Assembly (NCBI GenBank): GCA_021464415.1
Contig: CM038466.1
Span: 26,909,017-26,973,016, forward strand
Length of the DNA: 64,000 nucleotides
Reading direction: 5' to 3'
Source: Lonicera japonica
Taxonomy: Eukaryota > Streptophyta > Magnoliopsida > Dipsacales > Caprifoliaceae
The position numbers and the translations under genes are program-made. Shown piece by piece: positions 1-11,432 of the stretch; the stretch's first letter is position 1; each line of letters begins with the position of its first letter. The notes beneath the pieces are model-generated. The model was not told where the DNA came from, ran no database searches, and saw nothing but the letters and a program-made list of their open reading frames with translations.

Positions 1-547
1 ATATTTAATATTAGAAATTGTTTATTGGGCACGTATTTAATGCATGTACAGAATAACATTCTTAAATTATATAAGACATATAAATAGTATGTTAAAAATC
101 AATATAGGAAAGGGTGATAATATTAGTACTTCACAAAAGTACTCTATTACTATAAAATCATTTTTAATGATATTTTATGTGGATCTTTTGGGACTCTTTT
201 TTTGTCACTAAAAATGATGTTAGAATGTTCAAATATTTTTTGAATCTCCTTGGTCTTCTATGGAATCTTGTCAAAAAAGAAAAGATTCTTTCCGTGGAAA
301 AAAATGGGTGAAGCTATTAATTAGAGTAACCCTCCCCTATTAATGGTCCCCGTTTAAGAGATTGGAGATGCTATTATTAGGGTTCTCCGTCATTTGCCGC
401 CCTTGAGCCTTTCAATTATTCTTGGCTGGTTCGAATCCTGTCCACCTGTGTGAAAGGTGTGCAGCGATATTGTCTAAGATAGAATTCTTTGGTAGAAAAG
501 AAAATACCTTATCAAGAAAGGATTCTTCATTCGAAAGTGATACACTT

Positions 548-1598
548 AAAATGAGTAATATGCGGCATTTATTGTCTTTTAAAGTTTGAAAATTGAATCC
601 GGAAAACTTATTTGTTTTTCTTTCAAAATGTTAACTGAATAGTATTTTTGATTAATCATTCATATCAAATGTAATTACATAGAGTCAGACGTACATAGAA
701 TTTTGTTGTCATACCTATATATATTATAAACTACATAATTCACTAACCAAAGAGACATGTCACCCTCATGAGCTACGAACAACACCATATGTATCATCAT
801 CAAAAGGTGGACAAACCACTTTAATACAAGTTCAGAGAGAATGCCACTATGCTACAAGGCTATTGGCAACTGAATAGTGTTATTTGTTTGAAAATATCAC
901 ATTTGAATTATAAATAAATATTATTTGGATAAATTTTTCCTTATTTTCAATAAAATAACTATATTTAAGGACAAATAAATTGTATACTCTACTTATTTAA
1001 AAATCAAGTGTAGCCTTCAGAAGGAACATAGTCTCAAAATTTATAATAGACAAAGTAAAAAATTAAATCTTAACTTATAAAAAAAAAAAGGTCAAACAAA
1101 TTTCAAACCTCTATAAAATCTGAATGAATCACCCCAAACTTTCAGAAGTTCAAACAAGCTAGAAACCCCTCATTAGATAAACTTATTTAATGCTATAATA
1201 GAGGAACCCAGTATTTATGAGTAATTAATTGCGGTTGTTCATTGGTACTTAAAAAACGACGCACCTTTTTTGGTCTTCCATTACTTTTTAAGACCTATCT
1301 TACTGCCACTTAATTGAATTAATCTAGTTACTTCTTTTCATTGCATCTTTTTGTTTTTAATGTTATTTAATCGTCCAAATATCATTTCTATTTCACCATG
1401 TCCCCTACCCATCTGTTCCATGCACTTTATGAGAATTTTGTACTTCCTTTCAAATTGATATAATGTATCAGTAATATCACCTTTGTCCACCATATGATAA
1501 AATAAATATTTGAATTATAAAACTCTTGTGTTCACCCAAAAAAAAATGAATTATACGTGAGAATAGTATTTTGTTTTCAGGCTAACGATATTTAATAC
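548..1598. repeat. 1.05-kb direct repeat, copy 1
   Basis: Nearly identical to 2086-3126, in the same orientation. The differences are a few substitutions and small indels, such as eight extra bases near 834-842 and one extra A in A-runs. It carries no coding signal. The unit does not begin with TG or end with CA and has no flanking target duplication, so it does not look like an LTR. Confidence 0.93.
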
Positions 1599-2085
1599 AC
1601 GCACCTTGGTTGGAGTTTTAGGAATGAACTCGGCAAATTATTTTTTTTAATTTTCTGGGGAAAATAATTTTTTTCATTTTTAGGGAAAATATAATTTTCT
1701 GGAAAAAAATATTTTTTTCACTTTCTGGGGAAAAAATAAATTTTTTAATTTTCTGGGAAAAAATATTTTTTTTCTTTTTCTCTGGGAATTTTTTTTTTTC
1801 ATTCTATAATTTTTTTCAGATTTTCTGGGAATTTTTTTTTTTTCATTTTCTGGAAAAAAAAAATAATTTTTTTCATAAAACAATTTTTGGACAAAAAAAA
1901 AGGATTCCTCAAATGGGGAATCCAAGATTCCCCCAATTTATAAGGGAATAGATTTTGGCAAAATGGGGAATTTAGGATTCCTAGGAATCCTAAATTCTAG
2001 CTAAAACTCCAACCAAACAAAATAATCCTCATGGAATGGAATTTAGGATTCCAGGAATCCTCAAAAACTCAAACCAAACGAGCCC
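1599..2085. mobile_element. MITE-like insert between the direct repeats, low-complexity core
   Basis: The left end reads GGTTGGAGTTTTAGGAAT and the right end, in reverse complement, GGTTTGAGTTTTTGAGGA: imperfect terminal inverted repeats. The reverse complement of the right end starts GGGCTCGTTTGGTTTGAG, like Tourist/PIF MITE ends. A second inverted match, AAAACTCCAACC, lies near 2002-2014. The core (about 1640-1890) is a degenerate tandem array of TTTTCTGGGAAAA-type units. A short open frame here on the minus strand is only this low-complexity DNA. No target duplication could be fixed. Confidence 0.5.
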
Positions 2086-3126
2086 AAAATGAGTAATATG
2101 CGGCATTTATTGTCTTTTAAAGTTTGAAAATTGAATCCGGAAAACTTATTTGTTTTTCTTTCAAAATGTTAACTGAATAGTATTTTTGATTAATCATTCA
2201 TATCAAATGTAATTACATAGAGTCAGACGTACATAGAATTTTGTTGTCATACCTATATATATTATAAACTACATAATTCACTAACCAAAGAGACGTGTCA
2301 CCCTCATGAGCTACGAACAACACCATATGTATCATCATCAAAAGGTGGACAAACCACTTTAATACAAGTTATGCCACTATGCTACAAGGCTATTGGCAAC
2401 TGAATAGTGTTATTTGTTTGAAAATATCACATTTGAATTATAAATAAATATTATTTGGATAAATTTTTCCTTATTTTCAATAAAATAACTATATTTAAGG
2501 ACAAATAAATTGTATACTCTACTTATTTAAAATCAAGTGTAGCCTTCAGAAGGAACATAGTCTCAAAATTTATAATAGACAAAGTAAAAAATTAAATCTT
2601 AACTTATAAAAAAAAAAGGTCAAACAAATTTCAAACCTCTATAAAATCTGAATGAATCACCCCAAACTTTCAGAAGTTCAAACAAGCTAGAAACCCCTCA
2701 TTAGATAAACTTATTTAATGCTATAATAGAGGAACCCAGTATTTATGAGTAATTAATTGCGGTTGTTCATTGGTACTTAAAAAACGACGCACCTTTTTTG
2801 GTCTTCCATTACTTTTTAAGACCAATCTTACTGCCACTTAATTGAATTAATCTAGTTACTTCTTTTCATTGCATCTTTTTGTTTTTAATGTTATTTAATC
2901 GTCCAAATATCATTTCTATTTCACCATGTCCCCTACCCATCTGTTCCATGCACTTTATGAGAATTTTGTACTTCCTTTCAAATTGATTTAATGTATCAGT
3001 AATATCACCTTTGTCCACCATATGATAAAATAAATATTTGAATTATAAAACTCTTGTGTTCACCCAAAAAAAAATGAATTATACGTGAGAATAGTATTTT
3101 GTTTTCAGGCTAACGATATTTAATAC
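2086..3126. repeat. 1.05-kb direct repeat, copy 2
   Basis: Second copy of the unit at 548-1598, starting at AAAATGAGTAATATGCGG and ending GATATTTAATAC. The high similarity indicates a recent local duplication. The 487 bases between the copies hold the MITE-like insert described separately. Confidence 0.93.
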
Positions 3127-3286
3127 GATATGTCAACTCTACACAAAGTTAATAAATTTAAGTCAAGTATAAATAAGTTTGGATAATTTTGGGTCAAATA
3201 TATTTAACCTGCAAACTACGAGACGTGTTTAGAGTTAATCTGCCAATTCGAAATTGATCCGCAACTAACACAATTGTTTTTACCGC

Positions 3287-3317
<31 letters not shown>

Positions 3318-4138
3318 CCATTTTGCATGGACAATTATATTCTTATTTTGAGTATTAGTAATAAATGATAGTTATTATGTTTTTTATGATAGATAAATTA
3401 GTGTTTTTTTTTAGCTTGGGTGATGGAATGCTATATATTTTGACTCTAGTTTGTTATTATCATATTATTTTGATTAAATATTGAATTTTAGTACTGGGTG
3501 ATACTTACTAAAAAATTTAAAACTATTATACTACAATTTTTTTCACATCAGAATTAATTATCATTATTATCTTAATAAGTTAATCTAGTCATATCAAGTT
3601 GTAGGTTTAACACGACTCGCTAAATGACATGACTAGTTAAACGGGTCGTATTCGGGTTGACACTAATATTATAATACTTACGCGTTGGCACAACTCAAAT
3701 ACGACATGCGAACCTAAATTATCCGCCCTCTTTGATTTGTTGTACCACCCTGCAAGAAGTGCTTGCAATTTATACATTATAAGTTTATAACTTAAATCAC
3801 AGTGTGATACGTGCCCCTTAAAAATATTCTACACAAATGAACGAGAAAGAACTCAATTTTCGGCCAAAAAAATATAACCACCGTGTATAGTTGCGTCCAC
3901 AATGGACAAATATCTTAGCGGACTAAACAGTTAACGGTTCTAGAATTAACAAAACATCTTTACAATATTTTGCAAAATTCAAAATAAAATATCAAGTCAG
4001 ATAACAGTTACGGTATGTTTGGGAACGTAATTACATTGCACTGAAATTGAGAGATCGAGGAGCAAAAATTAGTTGGGAATCGGTTAATATTTGTTTAAAT
4101 TTTAATTTCAAAGCTTTGAATTGAGTTCCAAAGGCACA
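3127..4138. other. Intergenic, no gene seen
   Basis: AT-rich DNA with a (TA)n microsatellite near 3283-3308. No open frame of note and no recognisable transposon ends were found. Confidence 0.6.
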
Positions 4139-4146
4139 TTTAAAAT

Positions 4147-4631
4147 TAGGGGTGTGCAAAAAAATCGAAAAATCGAAAAACATAAAAATCGGCCCGAACC
4201 GAACCGAATTAGCCAGTTTTTAAAGTTTTCAGTCTCGGTTCGGTTGGGTAAAATGAAAACCGAAAAGGGTCGATTCGATTATCGATTACCGGTGTTACAT
4301 AACCGGTGAAAACCGAACCGAACCGACAACACATGTGTCATTCATCTATTGGTTCGATGTATAAGTTTATTTCCTTTAAAAAAAATATAAAATAAAAATA
4401 TATATGAGTTAAAATTAAAACCCTAATATCTAACACAAACAAGCCGCCCATTCCCAAAACCGAAAAACCGATTTCGACCGAACCGAAAAAATCGACCCTG
4501 ACAGAACCGACCCCAATCAGTTTTAAGCTTTCACCGGTTCGTTTCGGTTGATCATTATAACAAAACCGACATGTCGATTTGGTTTACACTATACCTGCAC
4601 GGTTCAGTTAACCGAACAGTGCACACCCCTA
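4147..4631. mobile_element. hAT-type MITE, 12-bp TIR, 8-bp target duplication
   Basis: The ends are TAGGGGTGTGCA (4147-4158) and TGCACACCCCTA (4620-4631), perfect inverted repeats. The flanks are a perfect 8-bp direct repeat TTTAAAAT at 4139-4146 and 4632-4639, as made by hAT transposases. The interior is built of AACCGAACCGAA-like and CGGTTCGGTT-like motifs in both orientations. The short open frames across it are by-products of these repeats. It is 485 bp long with no transposase. Confidence 0.92.
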
Positions 4632-4639
4632 TTTAAAAT

Positions 4640-5364
4640 ATACTCTTTCCGTTTCAAATTGTTGATCCCTTTTGAGAAATTCAACTTACTAAGGATCCGA
4701 CATTATTATTGTACTTTTTGTTTAATTTACATTGATTTTTCATTTTTACTCTTTTTTTTATTCAAATTTTTTTCTTGAAAAATGAAAATACGAAAGGACA
4801 AAATAAATATGTATTTATCTTTTATAAAAGTTGAATATTTATTTTAAAACATCTAAAATTAAAAAGAAGAACCAATAATTTGAGACGGTTGGAATTACAA
4901 CTAAAATGCTAATAAGTGATGATAGTGAAATGTTGGAGTGATAATAATTCAACAAGGAGTGGAACTAAAATCACCCTTGACATTTTTATTCTAATGTCAA
5001 ATATAAACACGTAGACCAAAAACAAAAAACAGAAAAATATAAACACATTTGGGTATTTCATTAACCTCCACAACCCTCATAGAAAGTGAAAAAAGAACAG
5101 CCACTGCAAAAGTGAAAAAAAAAAAAAAATTTAAAAAGAAAAAGGCTGACTTGAAAAAAAAAAGAAGCGACAATGATTTGACTCAATTGGGTCCGTCTCT
5201 CTCACACCACCAGCTCAGCAAAACCACTCCATGTGGTGCCAGTCAGTCGGTACACTGAGTAGGGTCCATATCCACCCTCGAGTTTACTCACTAAAGATTC
5301 CTCTTCACCACCTAGTCTCCACCCGAGTTGCCTCTCCCAAATTCTTCACGGCCACCAAGTTGGC
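4640..5364. other. DELLA 3' flank / 3' UTR region
   Basis: Downstream of the DELLA stop on the minus strand. It contains A-rich runs near 5113-5165 and a CT/GC-mixed part next to the stop that is probably 3' UTR. No separate gene is supported; small plus-strand frames here are antisense to the UTR or coding end. Confidence 0.5.
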
Positions 5365-7107
5365 TCACTCTTCAGCACCGAGTTGGTACGCTGAGGTGGT
5401 GATTAGTGGACGCATATGCCAACCCAGCATCAAACACCCGTCGGTCTCCTCCACCCGGTACCCGTCCCCACCCGCAAACAGATCCAAAAGCATACTCGCT
5501 TGCTTAAACGCTTTTGACCCGAGGTGAACTGAGTCAAAACCGGCGGAACTCAAACGGGTCCGCCACTGAGTCAAAGTCTCGTGCCGTTCAACTCTGTCAA
5601 CCCCTTCACAAGCCACCACATTGTAAATCTGCCTTCCAAGATAAACCTCGGACATAACCAAGTCCTGGTGGTTAAACTGAGTCAACCCGGTACTCTCCAA
5701 CGAGTCGAACATAGTCGAGTAGTAATGCAAAGCCTCGTTAAACCTGTCTAAAAACACCACCCCGTTGTGGTCCGACTCGATTTCAACGACTGTTACAATT
5801 TTTGGCTTCATAGCCTTGATTGAGGAAAGTACTTTCTCGATCGCGCCAGGTCTAGCTAGCAGGCGGTGGAGTTCAAATACCGAGTTCACCGCCACTGCTT
5901 CAACCTCGCTCGGACGAATCTCTAGCATAGACGCGTCGAGATCCGCCAGCGAGTTGGCTACAAACCCTCGGAACTCAAACTCGACTCCTATAGTTTCGGC
6001 CAACTGTGCAAGTTTCCATCCAACCTGCTGCAGCGTGTCTGTATTATCCGGCTGCGGCGGCCCGATTCCTGTTAATCGGAACGCCGGTGGACCTCCCGGC
6101 CTCAGCGCCAGGGCTTGCATCAGCGCCGGCCACTGCATACCTTGCTTCAAGCTGAAATCAATCACATGAACCCTACTAGCACCTGCAAATGCTTCCAGAA
6201 TCGCTTGATTAGCCGTGAAATGAGCAAATTTGAGATACGGACAAGTCTCGTAGAAATGCATCTGTAGAACATCTGAGTATGAAGGTTCTAACGAATCCTG
6301 TGGATAGATCTTGTAAATTCTTCTAGCTAAAGCTTCCGCAAAGTACGTAGCCACTTTCCTCATAGCTCCGGCCTGGGAGACCGCAAGATAAACTATGTGC
6401 TTTACCAAGGCATCGGCGAGTTTCAGGTTATCTTGCTGAACCGCGTCGGCGCACGCCATAAGCGTATGCACGAGACGGATTCCTGTCTCCTGCGAATCCA
6501 CCATCACAGGCCGCGGTGGCTCCGCCGCAACCGGCGGCGACACCATACCGACCTCCATCGGTAAGGATACAGTATCGGTACCAAATCCAGAAGTACCAGA
6601 AGCAGATCCAAATTCAGATCCTGATGATTTGAGCTTGCTCCTTTTATTTCCCTCGCTCGTTGAATCTGTATTATAAATAGCACCGCCGGGAATAGCTCTC
6701 AAGTCGTATACAGAGTCGTCGGTAAATATTATTGGATCCGGTTGTGAGGAATTTGAAAAATTAATCATAGTGGAAGACTCTTCGGGTGGCAAATCGACGG
6801 TGTTAAGTTCGGTGAGCATGTTTTGAACCCAACCGAATACATCTGAAGGATTATAATGAACCGTATCGGTAGATAGATGATTAATTCCATCCTCCATAGT
6901 TGTTCCCATAGCCATCTCGAGTTGCTCGAGCTTTTGCGCGACGTCAGCCATCTCCGATGCACGGACTTTATAACCTAGAACCGCTAAAAGCTCGTCCATG
7001 CCGGCGGGGTCTTCCTCCGGCCAGATCTTTGCCTTTCCGGTTGCCGTAGGTGTCATTGATGATGAACTCTCTCCTTTCTCTCGCTCACGTTCTCTTTTGG
7101 TAACCAT
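5365..7107 (-). CDS. GAI: DELLA protein (GRAS family), GAI/RGA type
   Basis: Encodes a 580-aa nuclear repressor of gibberellin responses. DELLA proteins bind transcription factors and are removed after the GA-bound GID1 receptor recognises their N-terminus. Seen in the translation: the DELLA motif at residues 38-42, continuing LAVLGYKVR; an LEQLE segment near 60-64; TVHYNP at 82-87; a Ser/Thr-rich linker with a basic KRSKLK patch at 155-160; and the GRAS domain from about 209 to the end. Within the GRAS domain lie the first leucine-rich region ([15 protein letters not shown]), VHVID at 313-317, an LHRLL segment near 414-418, RVER at 505-508 and a C-terminal SAW region with LGWHMRPLI. It has no intron and no frame damage, and its length is typical of the family. 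I chose the ATG at 7107 because the protein then begins with the acidic/basic stretch seen just before DELLA in relatives. An in-frame ATG at 7233 would add 42 residues that do not look DELLA-like. The GAI symbol means the GAI/RGA class, not proven orthology. Confidence 0.97.
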   Translation of the reverse strand: MVTKREREREKGESSSSMTPTATGKAKIWPEEDPAGMDELLAVLGYKVRASEMADVAQKLEQLEMAMGTTMEDGINHLSTDTVHYNPSDVFGWVQNMLTELNTVDLPPEESSTMINFSNSSQPDPIIFTDDSVYDLRAIPGGAIYNTDSTSEGNKRSKLKSSGSEFGSASGTSGFGTDTVSLPMEVGMVSPPVAAEPPRPVMVDSQETGIRLVHTLMACADAVQQDNLKLADALVKHIVYLAVSQAGAMRKVATYFAEALARRIYKIYPQDSLEPSYSDVLQMHFYETCPYLKFAHFTANQAILEAFAGASRVHVIDFSLKQGMQWPALMQALALRPGGPPAFRLTGIGPPQPDNTDTLQQVGWKLAQLAETIGVEFEFRGFVANSLADLDASMLEIRPSEVEAVAVNSVFELHRLLARPGAIEKVLSSIKAMKPKIVTVVEIESDHNGVVFLDRFNEALHYYSTMFDSLESTGLTQFNHQDLVMSEVYLGRQIYNVVACEGVDRVERHETLTQWRTRLSSAGFDSVHLGSKAFKQASMLLDLFAGGDGYRVEETDGCLMLGWHMRPLITTSAYQLGAEE

Positions 7108-7430
7108 TGTATGTGTTGAAGTGAACTGAGGAGTTTTGTTGAGTTTTAGGAATGGAAAATCGAATGGATATTGGAAACTTGGATTGAACGGAGTGGATGA
7201 GTATGAGTTAGTTGGCTTGGTTTTTCGCAACACAAATTATTATTTTTCCCTTCTTTTTTTTTTTATCTTCTGCTCTGAGGGAGGGGGGGAAATAATGGGG
7301 GAAATGCTCGTGGTGGGGGGCGCGAGGTTCAAGAGATGATCTGAGGAGAGAGAACTGAAGGTGGAGATAAGGAAGAGAGAGAGAAGGGTAATAAGCCAGC
7401 CTTATAATGTTCACTGTCTTAATTTTATAA
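7108..7430 (-). promoter_or_regulatory. 5' leader / proximal promoter of the DELLA gene, with upstream ATGs
   Basis: Read on the minus strand, this region holds a CT-rich tract (complement of GA-rich 7362-7387), typical of plant 5' leaders. Two ATGs precede the chosen start. One at 7233 is in frame with the DELLA protein. One at 7414 opens a 68-codon frame that ends at 7208 and so overlaps the 7233 ATG. An ATTATAAGG sequence near 7398-7408 could be a weak TATA element. Whether the upstream frames are transcribed cannot be decided from sequence. Confidence 0.5.
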
Positions 7431-8350
7431 TTTTAAGTTTTTTTTTTTTTTTCGGAAATCTATTTTTTAAGTCTGAATAATAATAGTACTGTGGTGTAAA
7501 TTTTAATTTGATGTAAGATTACTTTTCGCAAGTGATTACGGACTACAATATATTGCAACTATACAGTTATTAATTGAAAAATGTTGAGTGGTTGGTTTTT
7601 GTTAGGAAAACAAAGTGAAATTGAAGCAACTTTTATGTATCATGTTAATTGAACTACTTTTTTACTGGTCTAGTAATTAATCTAATCAAAACACATTTTG
7701 ATTGTATATATATATATATATATATATTTGTCATTAATAGGAAAACTCTTCTTGATTCAACCGATCATAATGTTTAATCACACTAATCATTTTTAGGTGA
7801 AGATTAACAACTCTCACAAAGAATATAGAAAGACACCATTTTTCCAATTTAGTACACTCAAGTATTAACCCGAGTGGAATTACACTACTTCAATCTCTTT
7901 TTTTTTAGCCACTAGACTATTGACAAAATAGTAATTGAAAATTTTGAGCTAATACCAAAAACACATAAACAAATTTATCTTGTTGAGGCATGTATTACAC
8001 ATGTTATCCTAACATAGAAATTTCGCCTGCACCGAAGTTTTGTTGTCGAGTTGTCACTTAATTGAATATGCCCTCAAGATTCAACAACTATTCCTTTGAA
8101 ACGAGTACCGTTTTTTGAAAGAGTTTGAGAAGTACAAAATCCTAACACACTTTATATCAAGAAGACGGTTATTATTTTATCATTAAGAATAAGCCGCTGT
8201 AAGAATGTATAACATATATTCCTACAATAGTGATTTCAAAACAAGGAACAAGTTTTTATCTTCCGCTCACATTTTTCAACATGTGTTTCACTAGCTAAAA
8301 ATGAATTTGAATTGAAAAGGCTTCAAGTTTTTTTAATAAAATAAATTTAA
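7431..8350. other. Intergenic, upstream of DELLA
   Basis: AT-rich; a (TA)n microsatellite lies at about 7706-7728. No gene seen. A possible degenerate tRNA-type SINE head near 7865-7925 is too weak to call. Confidence 0.5.
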
Positions 8351-8712
8351 TTTTAAAGAGACTTATGTGATGTTTTGAGTTGAGTTTTTAAAATATGATG
8401 TTTTGTAGAATTTGGAAGTATGTTGAAAAGTGAATTTGGGTTTTGTTTGAGTTTTTTTCAACTAACTAAAAAATCTCATAAAAAAATTCAAAAAATAGTC
8501 ACAATTAATCTTATTTTATAAATCTCGACGAATAGGTTTCAAATATATATTTTTTTATCTAATTTTGATTTTTTTATTTAAAATTACGGTATTTTAAAAG
8601 TATTTTTAGAGAGAGAAATTAAAGTGAAATAAATTTTGAGAAGTGTAAAAATAAAGTTGATTTTAAGTTGAGTTTTTAAAATTTGAAAAAAATAATAATT
8701 ACCAAACATACC
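8351..8712 (+). mobile_element. MITE, copy A of a two-copy family
   Basis: About 360 bp. The reverse complement of 28098-28466 aligns along its whole length: shared blocks include GAGTTTTTAAAATATGAT, AGTATGTTGAAAA, GTTTGAGTTTTTTTCAA, AAAAATAGTCAC and AGAGAGAGAAATT. Termini resemble each other in inverse orientation only weakly. No transposase is present. Superfamily not assigned. Confidence 0.75.
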
Positions 8713-10543
8713 CTTAAATAATGGCCTTTTGGCTTTTAAAATAATAAGAATTTATTACAAAAACTACTTTATTTTTAAAGAAGTTCGAGCCCAATTTTAA
8801 AATAACAGATTCTTAAATAGTATAAAATTATTGTTAAAGAGTTTAAACTTTAATGCCATGATTTTATCGAAAGAAAGCTCAAAAGCTTTCACCATTCTAC
8901 TTGAATTAATATGAAAATACTTTATTAAGTAGTAAATATTTAATACAGGGGTGATTTAATGACTTATTTACGACTAAGAATTTACTGAAAAAAAATGATG
9001 TAAAAATATATTATGTTGAAATCCTGACCAATATAAAAATTTTGTGATCGACAAAAAATTCTAATCAGCGAACTAATATTAATCTTATCCATTTGGGTGT
9101 GCACGTAGCCAGTGGAAACCATAAAAATTACTATTTTGGGGAATTTTTTAACATTTCATTGGTCCATGACCCACATGAACTACACATGGCCGGTCGACTT
9201 TAGTCACGACGCTACAAGAAGGCCCGTGAGATCAAAAACTCCCACAGAGAATCTTAATATCCCCGAAGGTACAACGCACGCTCCGAAGCCGCAATTGGCA
9301 ATTGTAACGAGTAGGTTGCATCAGAGTGGACCCTACGATAAGGAGATCAATGGATTCAGACGTCAACATCGATTTTAGGACCATCAGGGTGGGACCTACT
9401 CTGAAAAAAGAAATACGGAAGAGATGGGACGTCAAAGTTAACGGAGTTTAAACGGTGCCTCTTATTTTTTCATTTAAAAAAAAAAAAAAACAGTAGTTTG
9501 GGCCCAAGTATCTGAGAGTGACGTAAAGGCAATATTATTATGTTAACGACGCCTACGACCTTGTATTCGGTTGGGACCATGTGATGTTGCCACGTGGCAT
9601 CGCAGTTCTGTTGTCAGGGGGTCCCTACCTCCCTCTCTTCCTCCCCATCTTGTTTTCCGGTCCTGCATCATTTCTAGGATGACAATTAATATCTTAGCAA
9701 AAAGATGGCGGTGTGAACATGATCAAATAACTTCCCCCCCTCAAAAAATAATAATAATAAAATATAAAATATTAACATGTATTTTTGAGGGAACATGATT
9801 AAAGTTCGTATGAATAAAAAAATTAATATATTGTATAAGAATTTTACGTAAGTATTTAACATGTGTTATTAGTAAAAATGTGAAAGAACTCAAAGTTATT
9901 ATTATCATTAAAATAATGTATATTTGCAATTTGTTTTGAAGCGCTATTTTTATGATAGAGAATGTATAATTGATTTGATGATTGTAATTTTTTAAAAAAA
10001 TTTAAACTATACAATTGAGAAAGAAAAAGTAATAAATAACATTGATTAGTAATCTAAAAAAACATTAATCGATTAAAAGCTATTTTTCATATTGTGCTTT
10101 TGGGAATTTTTTTAATCATATTACGTTGCTCATAAAGTAGAGTAAAAAAAAATGTTAAGTAACTCAAAAAATTAGCAATAATTATAATCTAAAGAATTAG
10201 AGTCACACATATGTTTAAGTGTTTGAGAGAGAGATAACGTGATAAATGATAGTAATAATACATAAGAAACGGTAAAGAGCTCAATAGTAACCCAAAAATT
10301 ATAACACAAATAAACGACACTTGTACATCGAAACCTAAGAGAGAGATTGTGATGGGTGGTTAATATGCATTTACATTTTCTTTAAGCTCGTGCTTTTGAA
10401 TTTTTTTGTAAACTACGTAGATTTAAATGACCAAAACACTATACCAAATAACATGTCTTATAGTATACATATTGTCATTGTGCAAGATCTGCTTAAAATA
10501 TTAATTAATAAATTTTCTAATACGTCACTTGATATATATTAAT
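8713..10543. other. Intergenic with a GC-richer island at about 9080-9700
   Basis: The island carries the palindromic G-box described separately and an open frame of 88 codons at 9112-9378 with no recognisable domain. The remainder is AT-rich. I see no supported gene; the island might be a distal regulatory region or a decayed gene fragment. Confidence 0.4.
9588..9599. promoter_or_regulatory. Palindromic G-box (TGCCACGTGGCA)
   Basis: A perfect 12-bp palindrome with the CACGTG core, the classical site of plant bZIP and bHLH (PIF-type) factors. It lies about 2.5 kb upstream of the DELLA start, in a locally GC-richer stretch (about 9080-9700) that also has a TGACGT core near 9520. The site is seen directly; its use as a regulator of the DELLA gene is inference only. 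Confidence 0.45.
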
Positions 10544-11423
10544 AGGCAATTTAGATTTAGGTATTCTCATAATGAACGAAATTAGACTTAAGTAGTCTTT
10601 TGTTTCAAAATTAGACTTTGTTGCAATTCTGTCCACCTCAAATAAAATTTAGATAGAATCTAACCATGTACAATTTAATTTAACTTAATCATAATTTAAA
10701 AATATCAAATCCTTCAAAAAAAAATGAAGAAGAAAGGTAAAATAAAAACATAGAGGATAAATCAGAACCCACCTGCCCGCCCCCATTAGAACCACAGCTG
10801 GCCACCCTTACCCCACCCGCCCTCTCCTCTAGGCATACATGTATACATACATTTCTATGTATCTCTCTCTCTCTATATATATATATAAACTTTTAGGTAA
10901 AACCTAATCTTTAGACACCCACATACATATATATAGATAAATCTATGGTGGCTTTGCAATGTTTGATTATGTATGTGTGTATGGGTATGTTGTTTGTATA
11001 TGTGTGTGTATATATATATATCAATGGTGGATTTTGAAAGGGATTAAAGGGGGATAACAGGGTTATGTCTAGAGAGAGAGAGGAGAAATCGTTGAAGGGT
11101 CAGAGGTCGGCGAAGGGGCTGGATAATAATCAATGGCAGTGGTGGTTACGTAGGTCAAGTGATCGGAGGTGGAGGTGGAGGTGGTGGAGATCGACGATGT
11201 TGAAAATGGATGGAGATGGGGACTTTTTTGTTAATTTCTTTTTTTTTTAAAAAAAATATATTAACTATAGCTAGATTTGGTGAGTTAAAAGGCATCTGCA
11301 AATCACGTGTCTGTTAATTTTGGACGAAAACTGATGGAATTTGCATCAAAGTCTAATTTTGAAACAAAAAAGTATCTAACTCTAATTTCACCCATTATAA
11401 AAGTATCTGAGTCTAAATTGCCC
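10544..11423. mobile_element. Mutator-like element (non-autonomous), 9-bp target duplication, gene-like cargo
   Basis: Perfect 9-bp direct repeat TATATTAAT at 10535-10543 and 11424-11432. The ends are AGGCAATTTAG and CTAAATTGCCC. The inverted similarity runs about 90-100 bp and includes TTTTGTTTCAAAATTAGA near the left end and its complement near 11352-11370. The interior (about 10770-11220) is GC-richer, with CCACC-rich and GGTGGAGG-rich stretches and a 61-codon frame that resembles no known protein. The 9-bp duplication and long TIR indicate the Mutator superfamily; the cargo suggests a Pack-MULE-like element. Confidence 0.88.
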
Positions 11424-11432
11424 TATATTAAT

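Noticed and set aside
427..440. GGTTCGAATCC, a perfect tRNA B-box-like sequence
   Set aside because: The flanks do not pair into a T-arm, and no acceptor stem or A box lies at the right distance. At best a very decayed SINE.
1680..1925. 81-codon Lys/Phe-rich frame
   Set aside because: Translation of a low-complexity A/T-run array; no start context or homology.
548..3126. LTR retrotransposon reading of the 1-kb direct repeats
   Set aside because: No TG..CA ends, no 4-6 bp target duplication outside the copies, and the 487-bp interior looks like a MITE rather than retrotransposon DNA.
5765..6169. 134-codon open frame on the plus strand inside the DELLA gene
   Set aside because: It is antisense to the GRAS domain coding sequence, has no domain of its own, and arises from the GC-richer codon use of the real gene.
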